DNA of 64,000 bases from Biscogniauxia marginata (taxonomy: Eukaryota > Ascomycota > Sordariomycetes > Xylariales > Xylariaceae), in assembly GCA_022695795.1 (NCBI GenBank), contig MU404110.1, positions 215,540-279,539 on the forward strand. Direction: 5' to 3'. This document shows positions 21,366 through 33,299 of this stretch, in pieces (within the stretch, counting starts at the first letter, position 1; each line of letters begins with the position of its first letter). A program made the translations under genes and the position numbers. The notes under the pieces are model-generated. The model worked only from the letters and a program-made list of their open reading frames with translations. It did no database searches and had not been told where the DNA came from.

Positions 21366-22625
21366 TCTACAGCATTGTGCAGAGCTATCTATTCACTCTA
21401 ATGCTATTTTTGTCATGTTTTGCGCTGTATTTTGGCTGTTATTCACTGCTTTTCCCCTCCACGTCTAGAGCTTTCTACCCAACACCCCGCATCGAAGAGA
21501 ATTGCATCACTCTTTTTTTTTCCTTTAGTTGCTATGTCAATTCCTTCCACGTCCCAGCAGCCCAGTCCCGGTCCCAAGCCCAATCTGCTGCCCCACCTCG
21601 CACGGTCCATCTCCCATGTACCCACGTCTTGTCATTTTTTAGGCATCTGGGCAGGAATTGATCTCATCCTAGGGCAATTACAGCCCATGCAGCCTTAAGA
21701 AGTTGAAGAAGGAGAGAAGTTCTTCGATGCTCGCCGAACCCGACTGAAACCCCCTAGTCTCGATACGTAGCTACGTATGTACTTCTCCACCACCAGCTAC
21801 ATGCATACCTATGCCGTTCAATTCCATTGTGTCTGTCTTCAGCTAGCTACAACACAACAGCTGCACTAAAAAAGTATAATAAAAAGGACCCGAACCGGTA
21901 CCCAACGTTTCCGTTGTGCACGTTTAAATGTACCGAAGTACATGCATTTAACTTTAATTTATTGGAATGGAAGCGGGAGCCTCGTAAGCACCTACATAGA
22001 TTAATTGTCTTGTAGGTACCTGGGTACCTGGGTGCACTAGATGAATGCATCGAAGGGATTTTTAGGTTGCCAAGCCCACAAGGTACCCACATATCGACCC
22101 GGCCAATCGTCATACATTTGCTGCTTTGGACCGCAAAATGCGGGTCGATCTCTCTCTGAACGGACATGCACCAAGCACCGACCTCCGGCTACTCGAGATC
22201 TCCAGAATTTTCCCTAATCTGGCTGGACAATGCCTTCTTGATCGAAGCTTGCTGCTTCCTGCTTCCTGCTTCCTCCATCCGCTAACGAAGGAGATAGCAA
22301 ATTCCCGAAAATGTACGAAAATTCCAGACTCCAACTTTGCTGGATTCAGAAACACGTCGTTTTGCTTAAGCAATCACAACGATCATCACGTAGTCATCTT
22401 TGAGCTTAGTCCTGCATCACTTTTCTAGAAGGATGTAGAGGTTTGTAGAGCCTTCACGCAAAGTTCCAGTTCACTTCACTCCACATTGATTTGTGGTCTT
22501 CATGCATTTTCATTGTGCTGCTACCCATGCATATACCTAAATAGAACACCGCTACGCTAGGTTACAGCTTAGGTAGGAGTCAAACCTAGTAACCTAGGCA
22601 AATAGGTATAGGTATTACCTCTGGT

Positions 22626-23905
22626 CTAGCAGAAATGCTCGACGGCGACGGGCCGCGCGTCCCTCGGCCCCAGGTCCGTCTTGAGCGTGCGCCCGAACAG
22701 CTCGACCAGGACCTCGAAGCAGATCTTGGTGATGGCCGGGTCGTAGCGGCCCTTGCTGAGCTCGTCGCGGACGAAGGCGTGCTGGGCCCACGCGAACTCG
22801 TAGAAGTTGAACGCGACGCCGGCCTCGCGCAGCTTCAGCCTGATCAGGTCGCGGCCCTCGTCCGGGATGTGCGTGTCCTTGATGCCGAAGATCATGGCCA
22901 CCTCGCCCTTGATCTCGCTCAGCCGGTCCAGCGTGTGGTTGCTGTTGGCCTCCGTCTGCGCCGACAAGTTGGGCCCCGAGTTGGGGCCGAGCGTGCGGGA
23001 GTGCACGTCGGTCCCGAAGTAGGATACGCAGGCCGTGATTCTGGGGTCAAGCTGTTTTTGGGGCGTTAGCAGAAAGAATATTAGATAGCAGCAATAGGTG
23101 CACCAAGGCAGACCGGTGACTGATGAAGTAATATCTTCATCGAATGCCCCTATTCAGACGGACAGGGGCAGGGAGGAGAGAGAGAGCCTTACACTAGCGC
23201 GCAGGGAAAGATGACCGCCCAGGCACATGCCGGTAGTGCCTATCAGCCCCGTGCATGTAGGCAGACTGAGCAAGTAATCGACTGCCTTGCTGGAGTCCTC
23301 GTCGTATGATTGGAGAGTCTGTGTACATGCATGAGCAGGCTGATGATTGCAGTAATACTGGGTGGCACAGAGACAACCCTTGCCCTCTTACCTTTTTCAC
23401 TTTCAATTCGTTGCCCTTATCGGTGCCCGGCACGTCGTAAGCCAGTGCCTCTGGCCCGGTGAAGTCATGGTATGACGAGGGAGCGGCAACGATATAGCCT
23501 TGTCCTGAGATCTGGCGTGCAAATCGAGCTACTGGTCCGGTCACTGAAAGTTGTGTTAGTACTCCCTGCGACTTGTGGACGTGGCCACCTGCGAGAGGTA
23601 GGAATAGTAAAAAAAGGCATACCTTGATAGATCTCACTGAACAGCACTACACCAGGAAATCGACTAAGTAGTTTGTATTAGCATTAGATTGCCCGAGACT
23701 TCCGGGGTGTTGTCTATTAGGTTTTCTTACGCATTCGGGTACTGTGGGATATTGGGATGGAAGAGGAAGATCCCTATAGCATTCATTGTATTAGTACATA
23801 CCTAGGTTATCCATTGACGTTCTTGAACATTGCTTGCTTACTCATGGGACTCTCCTTTCCATCCACAGTCGTCTGGATATCAGTGTGGCTCTCGTTGATC
23901 AACAT
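22626..23905 (-). CDS. Dienelactone hydrolase family protein
   Basis: Six exons on the minus strand: 23842-23905, 23731-23773, 23623-23663, 23392-23543, 23193-23318 and 22626-23051, with five short GT-AG introns; the joined length codes for 283 aa. The protein runs MLINESHTDIQTTVDG…RIFLFHPNIPQYPNARFPG, VVLFSEIYQVTGPVARFARQ, then YIVAAPSSYHDFTGPEALAY. An alpha/beta-hydrolase nucleophile elbow reads TGMCLGGHL, with Cys as nucleophile as in carboxymethylenebutenolidase. The rest of the Cys-Asp-His triad is visible as FGIKDTHIPDEGRD and WAQHAFVRDE. Family members hydrolyse dienelactones or related esters in aromatic breakdown; the substrate here is unknown. The tail (FGRTLKTDLG…) matches the fungal subfamily. 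It is probably cytosolic, as no signal peptide is seen. Confidence 0.9.
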
Positions 23906-24468
23906 CTTGACGTCTGTCTACTATATGCACTTGATCTTCTCTCAAGTAGTTTGAACTCTCAAAAGTTAAAGATGTAAGTTAGAGGAGCTTTTAAATAACG
24001 AGAACTTGACCCCGCCATTCACACAAAGTGGCATGATTTTTCTTTTTTTTTTCGTAGAGGAGAGCGGGGCTGGGTTAAAAACTATTCGTTCCACCGGCTT
24101 GGGATCAGCAAGTTCACCAGACCTCCTGGAGGATATACATACAATCTATGCACGATATTGTACGTAAGAAATGGAGGAGATTTGTATTTATCCGACCATG
24201 TCACCTGCTATGATATGCAGCTGCTACATGCGTACGGCTGCTTTGGAGTAGCCTTTTTTAAAAACCCCGATGCATACAATGTATGTACGTGTGGTACGAG
24301 CCATGCTATACTACGGGTATAAGTTGATGCTCCTTAAACAAGAAGTTCAAGTTGGAATAATACGCTCGATTGGAAAATTCAAATCATACCGATTTGCACA
24401 TGCGTATGGCACACATCCACTTGTCTACCATTTCTAAATCAACCTATTAGGCAGGTTAGATACCTATT
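23906..24468. other. Intergenic between OPT transporter and hydrolase
   Basis: 563 bases with a T run near 24042-24050 and otherwise AT-rich sequence. It is the hydrolase promoter plus the transporter 3' UTR; nothing else is recognised. Confidence 0.55.
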
Positions 24469-27102
24469 TCACAGGTGAGGCACCTGGGCACTCTGCAGGA
24501 TCAAGTTCACGATACTCAAGAACCCCTCTCCCAGAATGAAACCCTAGAAGTTTTATTTCCACAAGCGTCAGTATGTCACTTCTACTCCCCCCACCACACC
24601 CTGCTTCTTCTCCCCTTCGGATGGACATTAGGAAAAACTTACCGACGCGAGCACGATAAGCGGCGTATCCTCCTTCCCGAGGTAAACCCTCCAGTACCAA
24701 TTCATTAGCCCGCCCACAGTCCTCGCCAGGGTGAAGGAGGGGACGTTATACATGCCTGTGACGCATTAGTTGCCATATTTCATTTTAGCGCAACCCATTC
24801 CAACCCATGCGGGACCAGAACCAGACTAATAAGAGGAGCATAATGGTCTTATTTTACTTACCGACCGCGACGGCGATGCCCCCAGGGATGTAGGCATGCC
24901 ACTTGGTCCCGACGCCCTTCGTACGCACCACCGTGAGGACCGCGAACACGACCGCCGCGCCGACGGCGAACTCGCGCGCCATGTGCGGCAGGCCCTCACC
25001 CGTGACGAGGCGGGCGGTGAAGATCCAGACGAACGCCGTGGGCACCTGGAACAGGTCGCCGGGGACGTCGTAGACGGCGGTGTAGAGGCGGTAGATGAAG
25101 GCGCTGACGACGGCGCCGACGGTGGCGCCGATGATCTGGCCCCAGAACTGCGCCCGCGGCGCCGCCCCCAGGAGGTGACCCGTCTTGAGGTCCTGCATCA
25201 GGTCGCCGGCCTGCAGCGCCCCGGCCTCCGACACGGCGCCCGCCACGAGGTTTATGAGCACGCTGGACTTGTGCGACTGCGGAATGATGAGCGCGAAGAA
25301 GAGCTGCGCTAGCTTGCTGATGCCCGACACGGGGTTCAGGTCCGTCTCGCCCAGTGCGCGCACCCCCATGATGCTGAGGATCATAGCCATGAAAACCGCG
25401 ATGACGGTCGCGTATAGGGGCACCAGGTTGCCGAACGTGATGTGGATGCTGGCGATGCAGAAGAGCACCGAGAGCACGAGCCCAACACTGACAGTCCGCC
25501 CGCCGACGAGCTGGTCCGGTGGCGCGTCATCATGGTTCCAGGCTTTTCGCTGATATGTGTATGCGGGGCGTGCCTCGAAGGGATCATGGCGTTCAAGCGC
25601 GGGGCTCGCCAGACTGTCCGGATCTGTAGCCAGAGATGTTGAGCTCCTGGCCGTAGTCGAGGTTCTTAGATCCTCGTCGTCAGTTTGGACGGCGGTATAC
25701 CCTTTAGGCTGGCGTTGGAACAGAGCCCTCCATCCGCCACGCTGATAATTCTGCCTAGCTGCGATATACAGAGCAGGGCCATGCTCGACGAGAGGACGGA
25801 AGGCGATGTAGCTTAGACTTATAACAGCATCTGCCAGCATGATAGCTAGAGATGTCCAGACGATCCATCCCTTACTGCCTGTTTCCCAGTCGTCGATTGG
25901 GCCGGGTGCCCACCCTCGATATTTTGCTAGAGGTGACAATACGCCCCACCCAATCACGGCGCCTAAGAGCATGTGTATGGTTGTCGATGGACCCATGATA
26001 ATGCCTTGGCCAACATAGGCAAAGCTTGGGTTTAGAGTCCAGAGCCACGTGTCGGCAGCAACAGTCCCAAAGATGGGAAGATTGCGCAGGACGGGGAAGA
26101 AATATGTGCATAAAGTGTAGAAGCCAGAAACCCCAAAGGTTATCAGCAGCAAGCGTATATTAGACCCCCAGCTGTACTTCTCTGCTACCTCAATACGCGA
26201 TGGACCATCTAACGCGTTTATTCTGCTGTCATGTTCTTCATCATTCACATCTCTAGCTTCCATGAGTGGGCGATTTTCCAGAGCCAAACTCCCGAAAGTA
26301 GCGGCCTTCGAGGGATCCAAGGCGCCGCTGGTCTGGGTACGCCCTTTGCCATGGAGCACTCCAATGAGAACCGCCGTACTAAAACCACTTGGAAACTTCA
26401 GTTGCTCTCTTATGATAACTTGCCGTCGTCTGGGTGAGATTAGTGCCTAATTTTGCGATGTGACTGTTGCGTATAAGTTACATTGAAGACTTACAGCGGC
26501 ACGGCGAAGACGACGCCGAAATAGCAAAGGCCCAATGACCAGATGATCAATTTCCACATGCTCAGATGCAGCGGGCCTTGCTCCGAAGGCTTCAATAGGT
26601 ACTCCATGGCCGGCATCTGCACCGCATTCCCAGGTTAGTTCCTTCAAGATTCAGCTCATTTTCCATCCCGTCCTCCCCATTCTTCTTCATTATCAAAAAA
26701 AAAACTCACCACGCCCACGAACCCGCACCCCAGAGGCATGATCGCCATGCCGCCGGCGACGCTCTGCACGAGCACGTTCTCGACGGGCGAGAAGGGGAAG
26801 GCGAGGCGGCGCGCGAGCAGGCGGAACACGCCGAAGCCGAGCAGGCTCGCCGGCATGGTCATCATGCTGACCCAGCCCGTCTGCAGGCCGAAGTACATGT
26901 TGGAGAAGCAGATGACGAGGCCGACGGCGAGGCCCGCCGCCACGCCGCGCGCCGTGAAGTGCCGGCCCTCGGGGAGGTACCTTGTCGTCGTCGTCGTCGG
27001 GACGGTCTCCGGTGAAGGAGGAGAAGGAGAAGGTGGTGAAGGTGAAGGTGGTGGATCATCCGCGGCGGCGGTGTTAGCTCGTCCTCCTCTGTCGGGTGCC
27101 AT
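24469..27102 (-). CDS. OPT-family oligopeptide transporter
   Basis: Five exons: 26710-27102, 26495-26616, 24862-26429, 24643-24755 and 24469-24543, joining to 756 aa. The cytosolic N-terminus is Ser/Pro-rich with repeated PPSPSP, followed by YLPEGRHFTARGVAAG. Many hydrophobic helices follow: AAGLAVGLVICFSNMYFGLQ, the LIIWSLGLCYFGVVFAVPL segment, and later repeats. The OPT hallmarks FGLQTGWVSMMTMPASLLGF, KFPSGTAVLIG and NPSFAYVGQGIIMGPSTTIH are present. The C-terminus has WHAYIPGGIAVAVG, MYNVPSFTLARTVGG and GFILGEGFLSIV. OPT proteins are proton-coupled importers of small peptides or metal chelates; this one belongs to the fungal clade resembling plant YSL carriers. The substrate is not predictable. 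A large hydrophilic loop (about residues 345-440, RTSTTARSSTSLATD…) lies mid-protein. Confidence 0.92.
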
Positions 27103-28235
27103 TGTCTTTTATTTATTTATTTGTAAGTCAAGAATGCTGTTACGATGTTGTGCTCGGTGAGAGTGTGAAATGTGAGATGTGAGATGAGATGAACCATAGG
27201 TAGTAGATGGAGAAAGAGAGGCCCCAGTTGGATGTATGATATGATAAGATATAATAACACGGGGGGTTACGGCAGATAAAGTAATAAGTTGATGCAGCAT
27301 TACCACCACGTAGGTAGGTAATAAGTAAGGTATGTAATCAATAAGCAGCAGCCGCTATAGGCGAGAGGTGGGAACTCAATTTCAGTTGTATTCTACTCCC
27401 GAAACCTGGCAATAGTAGATGTCATCATTTTGAATAGCTGAAACAAATATATGTATATATCTTATATATTTGAAAGAAACTCATAAGGTGAGAAGTGAGA
27501 GTAAGGGAAGTTAGAGACAAAGACTTGAAGACAACAGCGGCAGAAAGATGTAATTAGATTAGGTGGGTAGCAGTGATTAGTCATTAGGCTGATTCCAGGT
27601 AAGTTAGCTGCCAGTCATAGCTAACCTAGTTACCTACATACCTACCTAGGTACCTTACTAAGGCCGGGTATGTGATAGGTTAGAGTACCTAGTATCTTAG
27701 TTGATGACTAAGCAAGAAAGCCAAGACCCGGAGATGTCCGTCTATAGTTCCTTTCTTTCCGCCCGCGGACGCGGGCTCCACATTCTATAGATCATTGAAC
27801 GCCAAAGCAACTCGGAACATGTATGTACCTTGAATAACATAACTAACAACTTACACACACCTCCCTCCCCTTAATACTTCATTCATACTAGGTACTTCCT
27901 TCCCTCCCTCCCTCCCTTATCTACTCTTCAACTCCGAATTTTTTTAAAACTTAAACATACATTGATAAATCTCGAACCAACCGACCAACCGCACTCCAGC
28001 TACCGAACGACGGGCAAGTAACAAACAAAAGAATAGAAAACTAATAACCTTCAAAACCCTTTCCTGCCTCCTTTTTCCTCGGCCCTTCTTCGATGTTGAT
28101 ATACACAACCAACACCGACACAAACCTATCCACGCGCACAATATGACTTATCGTCGATGTAGTAGTACTTAGTAGTAGGCTACTCAACCTACGTGTAGAT
28201 AACACAAGTAAGCAAGCATAGGGGCTTCTTTTTTA
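27103..28235. other. OPT promoter and RAV1 3' flank
   Basis: Holds TATAT runs near 27447-27471, an AGGTA/ACCTA motif cluster at 27600-27670 and a CCCT/CCTT microsatellite at about 27897-27917. No gene is seen. Confidence 0.55.
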
Positions 28236-31200
28236 TTAAAACCCAAAGCTATCAAGCAACGAATTCGCATCCGGCTCCTCGAACGCGCTAGGCGGCGCTT
28301 TGACACCGCCGTTCTTCAGCACATCCCTAGGTGTCGGCGGTGCCGCGACGGGCGACACGGGGAGGTCCTGGACGATGAGCGAGGGCCGACGATGGATCAG
28401 TTTCGTGGGATCGATCGCTCCTTCCTCGAGACCCGGAGTAGCCATCGCCGTTGTCGTCGTTATCGTCGGGGTCTGATGTCGGAAGAACTCCCAGTTGCGG
28501 ACTTATAGTAGATGAGACGATTAGAATTTTTATCACGGAGTTGGATGGATAGAAGAGTATTCGGGACGAAGTCTAGCACTAGACAGGTAGGTGAACTCAA
28601 AAATTATTTTTGACTTACCTAGATCGAGACCGAGGAGATCACAGCCCATGCGGTCGTAGAGCCCAGCGTTGTGCAGCACGAATTCCCACTCCACCCTAGG
28701 CGTGACCTTTGTCGCTCCGCGTAGGGTCTGGAGGGTCTGCTGGCGAAGTTGTGAGTATAGCACCACGAGGGCCGGATCGTCCGTGAGGAACAGCTTAGAC
28801 TTGATGTCGGTGGAGGCCGGCGTTTCCAGGAGCGTGAACACGGGTGTCTTTTATTCAGTAAGCTTCAAGCCTCGGTATTACCCAAACAGTGCAGAAGGCT
28901 ATGCGACGGTGAAAGACTCACAATGAGGGCGCGGACTGCCATATCCCTCCGCTTCAACATCCAGAATGCCCACGATGCCAACCAGCGGTTGCCTTCTTGG
29001 GCGGCAACGGCGAGGACCTCATTTTCCAATAGCTTCCTTAGTATTGGTCCATTGTCGCCTTCGTAGACCCGTGTGATGGCAATGGCGAGCTGGAGATCCT
29101 TGATCTGGTTTAAGCACACGTTGACGGTGTCTTGCAAATGGTCTGCGAGAAGGAAGAAAGCGGCCGCGTACGCTTGAAATGTGTTAACATAATCCATATG
29201 ATGAATAACCGGCAGCCCGATTACTTACCAAACCGGCGTTTACTAAGCAAAGCATACGCATTCTTCAACGCCGTGGTCTTCCATTTGGGATCTTCAAAAT
29301 TGTTCGCCAGAAGCCGTTGCGTAGCTCCCTGTTCTCGGTTCCAGGTCGCCATACGCCAGAGGCCCTGGAGCACAGCCTTCTTCCTTAGAGCAAGGTAGAA
29401 CAGACTGCAGTCGACAGGATTCTTGAACTCGCTCCTAGTATACTCATTACGTGCCACGATCTCGAATTGCGCTTTCTGTAAAATGGTAAGATTGATTGCC
29501 ATCTTGATACTTGCTCTATAGTCTAAACTTACCACGGCAGCCGTATCAGTGAGCCACATGAACATGCCACTCTCCCTCGCATTCTCCCACAACATGGTTC
29601 CATGATATTGGCGGTGTACGAAATCTGTTAGCACATCCTGGCTAGTGGAATGATAGGCCCAATTAAACTCCCTCCATGACATATGGATCTCGTTCGTCCT
29701 CCCCTTTCTCAGGGCATGCTGCCGGAAGAAGAGCATGAACCTGGCGCCGTTCTCGTCCATAGACCGCCGCTGCCGTTCTACGACGCCAGCGCATTCCACA
29801 ATGTCAAGGAGTTGGATCTGCTCGTGGCCGGAGAGCTGCGGCAGGGTTATATTCTGAAGCTTTTCACAGATACTCAAAGCTGTGTCTTCTGAGAATACTT
29901 CATTATCATCATAAGACGTCTCCCGAAAAAAGTACCCAGGGCCGTGTCCGTTGGCGTGTGTTGAGGTCTATATGGTCAGCAGAGAGCTTGATAAAATTGT
30001 GTCCTCACACTTACGTTGTCTCTCACGTAGAACTCAGCCAGATCAAAGCCCAAGTAGTCATCAATTATGTCACCTTCAACGTGATATTTCAAAGTATGAT
30101 TCAAGGCCAGAAGCACCCGCTGCACCACCGCGTTCTTGCCTGCTATCATACACTGGCTGAGGAATTGAGGATGGAACACTGGCAAAGGCCCGTTCATTTT
30201 TTGGACTACTTCGAACATGTCTCGAGTTCCATCCTTACGGAAGGGTATTCGGGCGTTAGAGATCATTCGGCTTGTAGTCTCAAACCCCCTGTCGTAGAGG
30301 AACAGCTGGTTACCCGCGCCAATGACAAGATTTCCATCACTCAACCACGTCGAATCTCCAATGGGATGAGGAGTGTATTCGCGGATATTGATCTCTCGAA
30401 TAGGTGCCCAAGCGGGTCCCTTGTTCAGGTAGTCGAAGCGCATCTGTGAGAGGAGGACAAGTCGGAACGGAAAGCCGACTGCGAGGATGGACTGGGAGTC
30501 TGGCGTCGAAGTCCAATCGAGGTCTTGTACGGTATTGTGGCTCTCGAAGTCCTGCTCGTACTCTAAGCGGGCACCCCTTATGTCCCAAATGGTCACTTGT
30601 GACCGGTTCTGGTTCACGAGGGCAGCTTTCTTCATTGTGCTACCACTAACCAACGCCGGTTCTGCTACACCCGTCTCCATCGAAGAAGTTGAAAGCCACT
30701 CGACCCGGCTTTGCTTTGGATCAACCCTGGCTGTCCAAAACTCTACGCGTCCCCCATGAGTATATGAGACAGCAACATCGCGGGCAAAAACATCTAAGAA
30801 ACCGGACACCACAGGCGAAGCTCCTGCAGGATCAACCGGCAGAACATAAGCAAGATCTCCCGCGTCATCCACCTTGAAAGTACAGAATTCTCGAACAGGT
30901 TCTTGATAGCCGTTGGCCTGAGACGTGGTAGTATTGTTCGATCCCAAAGGAAGATGAATCTCCCAAACTATTCCCTGCTGCTCCGAAGTGATGGTTGCAA
31001 CATGGGCGACAGAAACATCATCCGGATTTCGACGAGGCAGTCTAAGGATACAGAGGGGCTTGCCAGGAACACTATACTTGCGGTCGGCCAGTAGAGAGGG
31101 GGTATGACCTCTGCAATCCCATACCGCAATGCTGTCATGATGCAAGAATATCACAAACCTACCGCCTCTCAGAAGGCTTATTCGGTGGATATGCCGTGTC

Positions 31201-32614
31201 TCTGGGATGGCATTATGTCGCAGCAGCATAGTTCGTGACGAGTGGACAGAATGGTTCCATACTATACTCTCTTCTTTCTCTGTCCGGGATACGATGGCGC
31301 GCCCGCTAAAATTCCGCACGATCTTCTTGATCGGACCGGAATGTCCAGACCACGTCGTCCGGTGAGCCAGGCGGTCTGTCTTGGAAGTTGGGTCTAGGAG
31401 ATCTGCGATACTACCCTCGAACACTTCTACCTTCCCGTCGAAATGATGGAAGAGCATATGGAGGTTCCCCAAGCTTTTGTTGCAATAGCCAAGTATCTCG
31501 ACATGGTGTGCCGGAGCCAAACGTCCTAGAAAATCGAAGTCCTTTGATCTTACATATGCGATGTTATCCACGTTGCCGCGGCCCTTGGACTTGCTACTGA
31601 CATTTTCCAACGCCCAGGACGACATACTCCCGCGGCCATCAAAGATTACGCAAATCTCAGTATCCCTATTGGCGATAGACAGAAGATACTGAAGTGCGAC
31701 GTCCTCCTTTTCTTGGCCATCTCCTCTTTCCTGGACAGCCTTTTCCGTCGCGTTGGCAAGGTCTCGCTGGCCGATTATGAAGGCCCATCTCAGGATATGT
31801 CCACCACCGTCGGGCTTGTTCCCCATCGCCTTTGCGAGATCTAGCTTTCCCCACAGACGTAACGACTGGCGATTGTGGCCCTCGGCGCCCGTCCATACGC
31901 GCATGTAATTATCGGCGCAAAACGTGTAGAGGACATTTTCGATGGTCTGGTCGACGTGGAAGGGTTTGCGCCATTGCAGACTCGTGATGGCTCGCGGGTG
32001 CGACAGATAGCCAAAGTCGAAGAGCATCTCCTCAGAGCCGAAGTTGAGTCTTCGCCATACCTTGACCAAGCGATCATGATACCCAATAGATGCGATGTAT
32101 GAGGAATCGTACGATAGGTTCGCGGCTTTTACGGGACTTGCTAGGTCTTGTCGCCAATGGCAGGAAGGGGGTGTTGAGGTCGTGTCGTAAAGCCAGAGGG
32201 AGGATCGTCCTACGAGAAGCTCCTCGGAGCTACCCCATGACAGCGTCGCAGGCGTCGAAGCTTGGTCGACTTCAAAGGAAGCTTGCAAAGCCCACTACAA
32301 GCAATTAGTGAACTAGAGTTAAGTAGATGACCAGGGAGTCCAACCTTGAGCGAATCATCGGTATGACCCAAGGGCCGGTAGACCCGTATAGTGGTATCGG
32401 TGCATGCTGCTATCTTTCCGGAAGACTCGTCGAAGGAGACTGCGTCAAGCTTCCGCTCGTCATCGTCGTAAATAGTCTGCAGGATAGTGTCGGGGTCGGA
32501 GAGAATGGCTAGGGCGTTGCCGGTGATGTAGACAATGATGCGCTTCCCGTCCCAGTAACCTGTCGAGACAGCTTGAAGACTAGCTTCGGGTTTGCCTGGA
32601 AGGATTACCCTCAT
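28236..32614 (-). CDS. RAV1: RAVE complex subunit Rav1 (DMXL homologue)
   Basis: Seven exons: 32345-32614, 30015-32294, 29533-29967, 29229-29475, 28922-29172, 28619-28847 and 28236-28501. They join to 1325 aa, close to the 1357 aa of the yeast protein. The N-terminal two thirds form WD-type propellers (KIAACTDTTIRVYRPLG, SYIASIGYHDRLVKVW, FVIFLHHDSIAVWDCRG, RSQVTIWDIRGARLE). The Rav1p C-terminal domain follows (DIIDDYLGFDLAEFYVRDN, GARFMLFFRQHALRKG, MSWREFNWAYHSTSQDVL, FYLALRKKAVLQGLWR, FFLLADHLQDTVNVCLNQI, RDMAVRALI). The tail is proline-rich. RAVE reassembles the V1 and V0 sectors of the vacuolar H+-ATPase in response to glucose. Internal exons are all in frame at their joins. Confidence 0.93.
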
Positions 32615-33299
32615 ACTACCAGTGCGCGTCGTTCGAGGCTAACATCGCTAGAGACTGTAGGGTACAGGCGGCCGGGCTGGGGTTCGGGGAGAATAGGCGC
32701 GTGTCGCGATGTTGTATTTCGGGGAGCGCCTTTTTCGAGTTGAGATGAGGTCCTGACAAAGCAGACGCCGCTTCGTGCCACTATTCAACCAGTTTCGGAT
32801 TCTACAAACCGATCACAAGTCGCCAAGATTCTTGGAGGCCTCAAGTGGTGGAATTGCAGTCTCAAAAGTAAAAAGTTGACAGTAGAAAGAAAGATGGAAG
32901 CTTAACGAAGTGAAAGTCAGTTAAGGTCGAGCAGAGCTCCGAAATTAGTCCTTGTCGGTTGCGGTTGCCGATGCACCATGACGTGGGGGCTAGTCGGCCG
33001 ATATTACCTCTCAACGCATAACTCCTATTTATACCAGGTACCTTAATATAGTTACTTACTAGCATGTAGAAGTTATATTAATACAACACGACTTTTTGTC
33101 ATAACTGAACTTTGTTACTTGTCCATAAATTGACTTATTTGGATTACAACTCCCAACTCCTTCCCAATGCTACAATGCTATCTCTACACTTCGTATCCTG
33201 AACATGTTATGGGGTATCATAATATCATATCTCGTCCATTGCGAACCAAAACCGCCGGTTCATCAAAAATGCCAAACCATGCTATTAATAACCAGCCCC
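32615..33299. other. Intergenic between SFI1 3' end and RAV1 start
   Basis: 685 bases: RAV1 promoter and SFI1 3' UTR. The stretch 33030-33260 is AT-rich. No gene is seen. Confidence 0.55.

Larger units (their letters stand above)
20979..22625. other. HSP70 promoter region and 3' flank of the hydrolase gene
   Basis: The left half (to about 21400) carries the HSP70 promoter elements listed separately. The right half has the 3' flank of the dienelactone hydrolase gene and a dense run of AGGTA/ACCTA motifs near 22010-22035 and 22540-22620. No gene is seen. Confidence 0.6.

Noticed and set aside
22626..27102. Hydrolase plus OPT transporter as a small catabolic cluster
   Set aside because: Only two genes in tandem, with unrelated housekeeping genes either side and no regulator or further enzymes.
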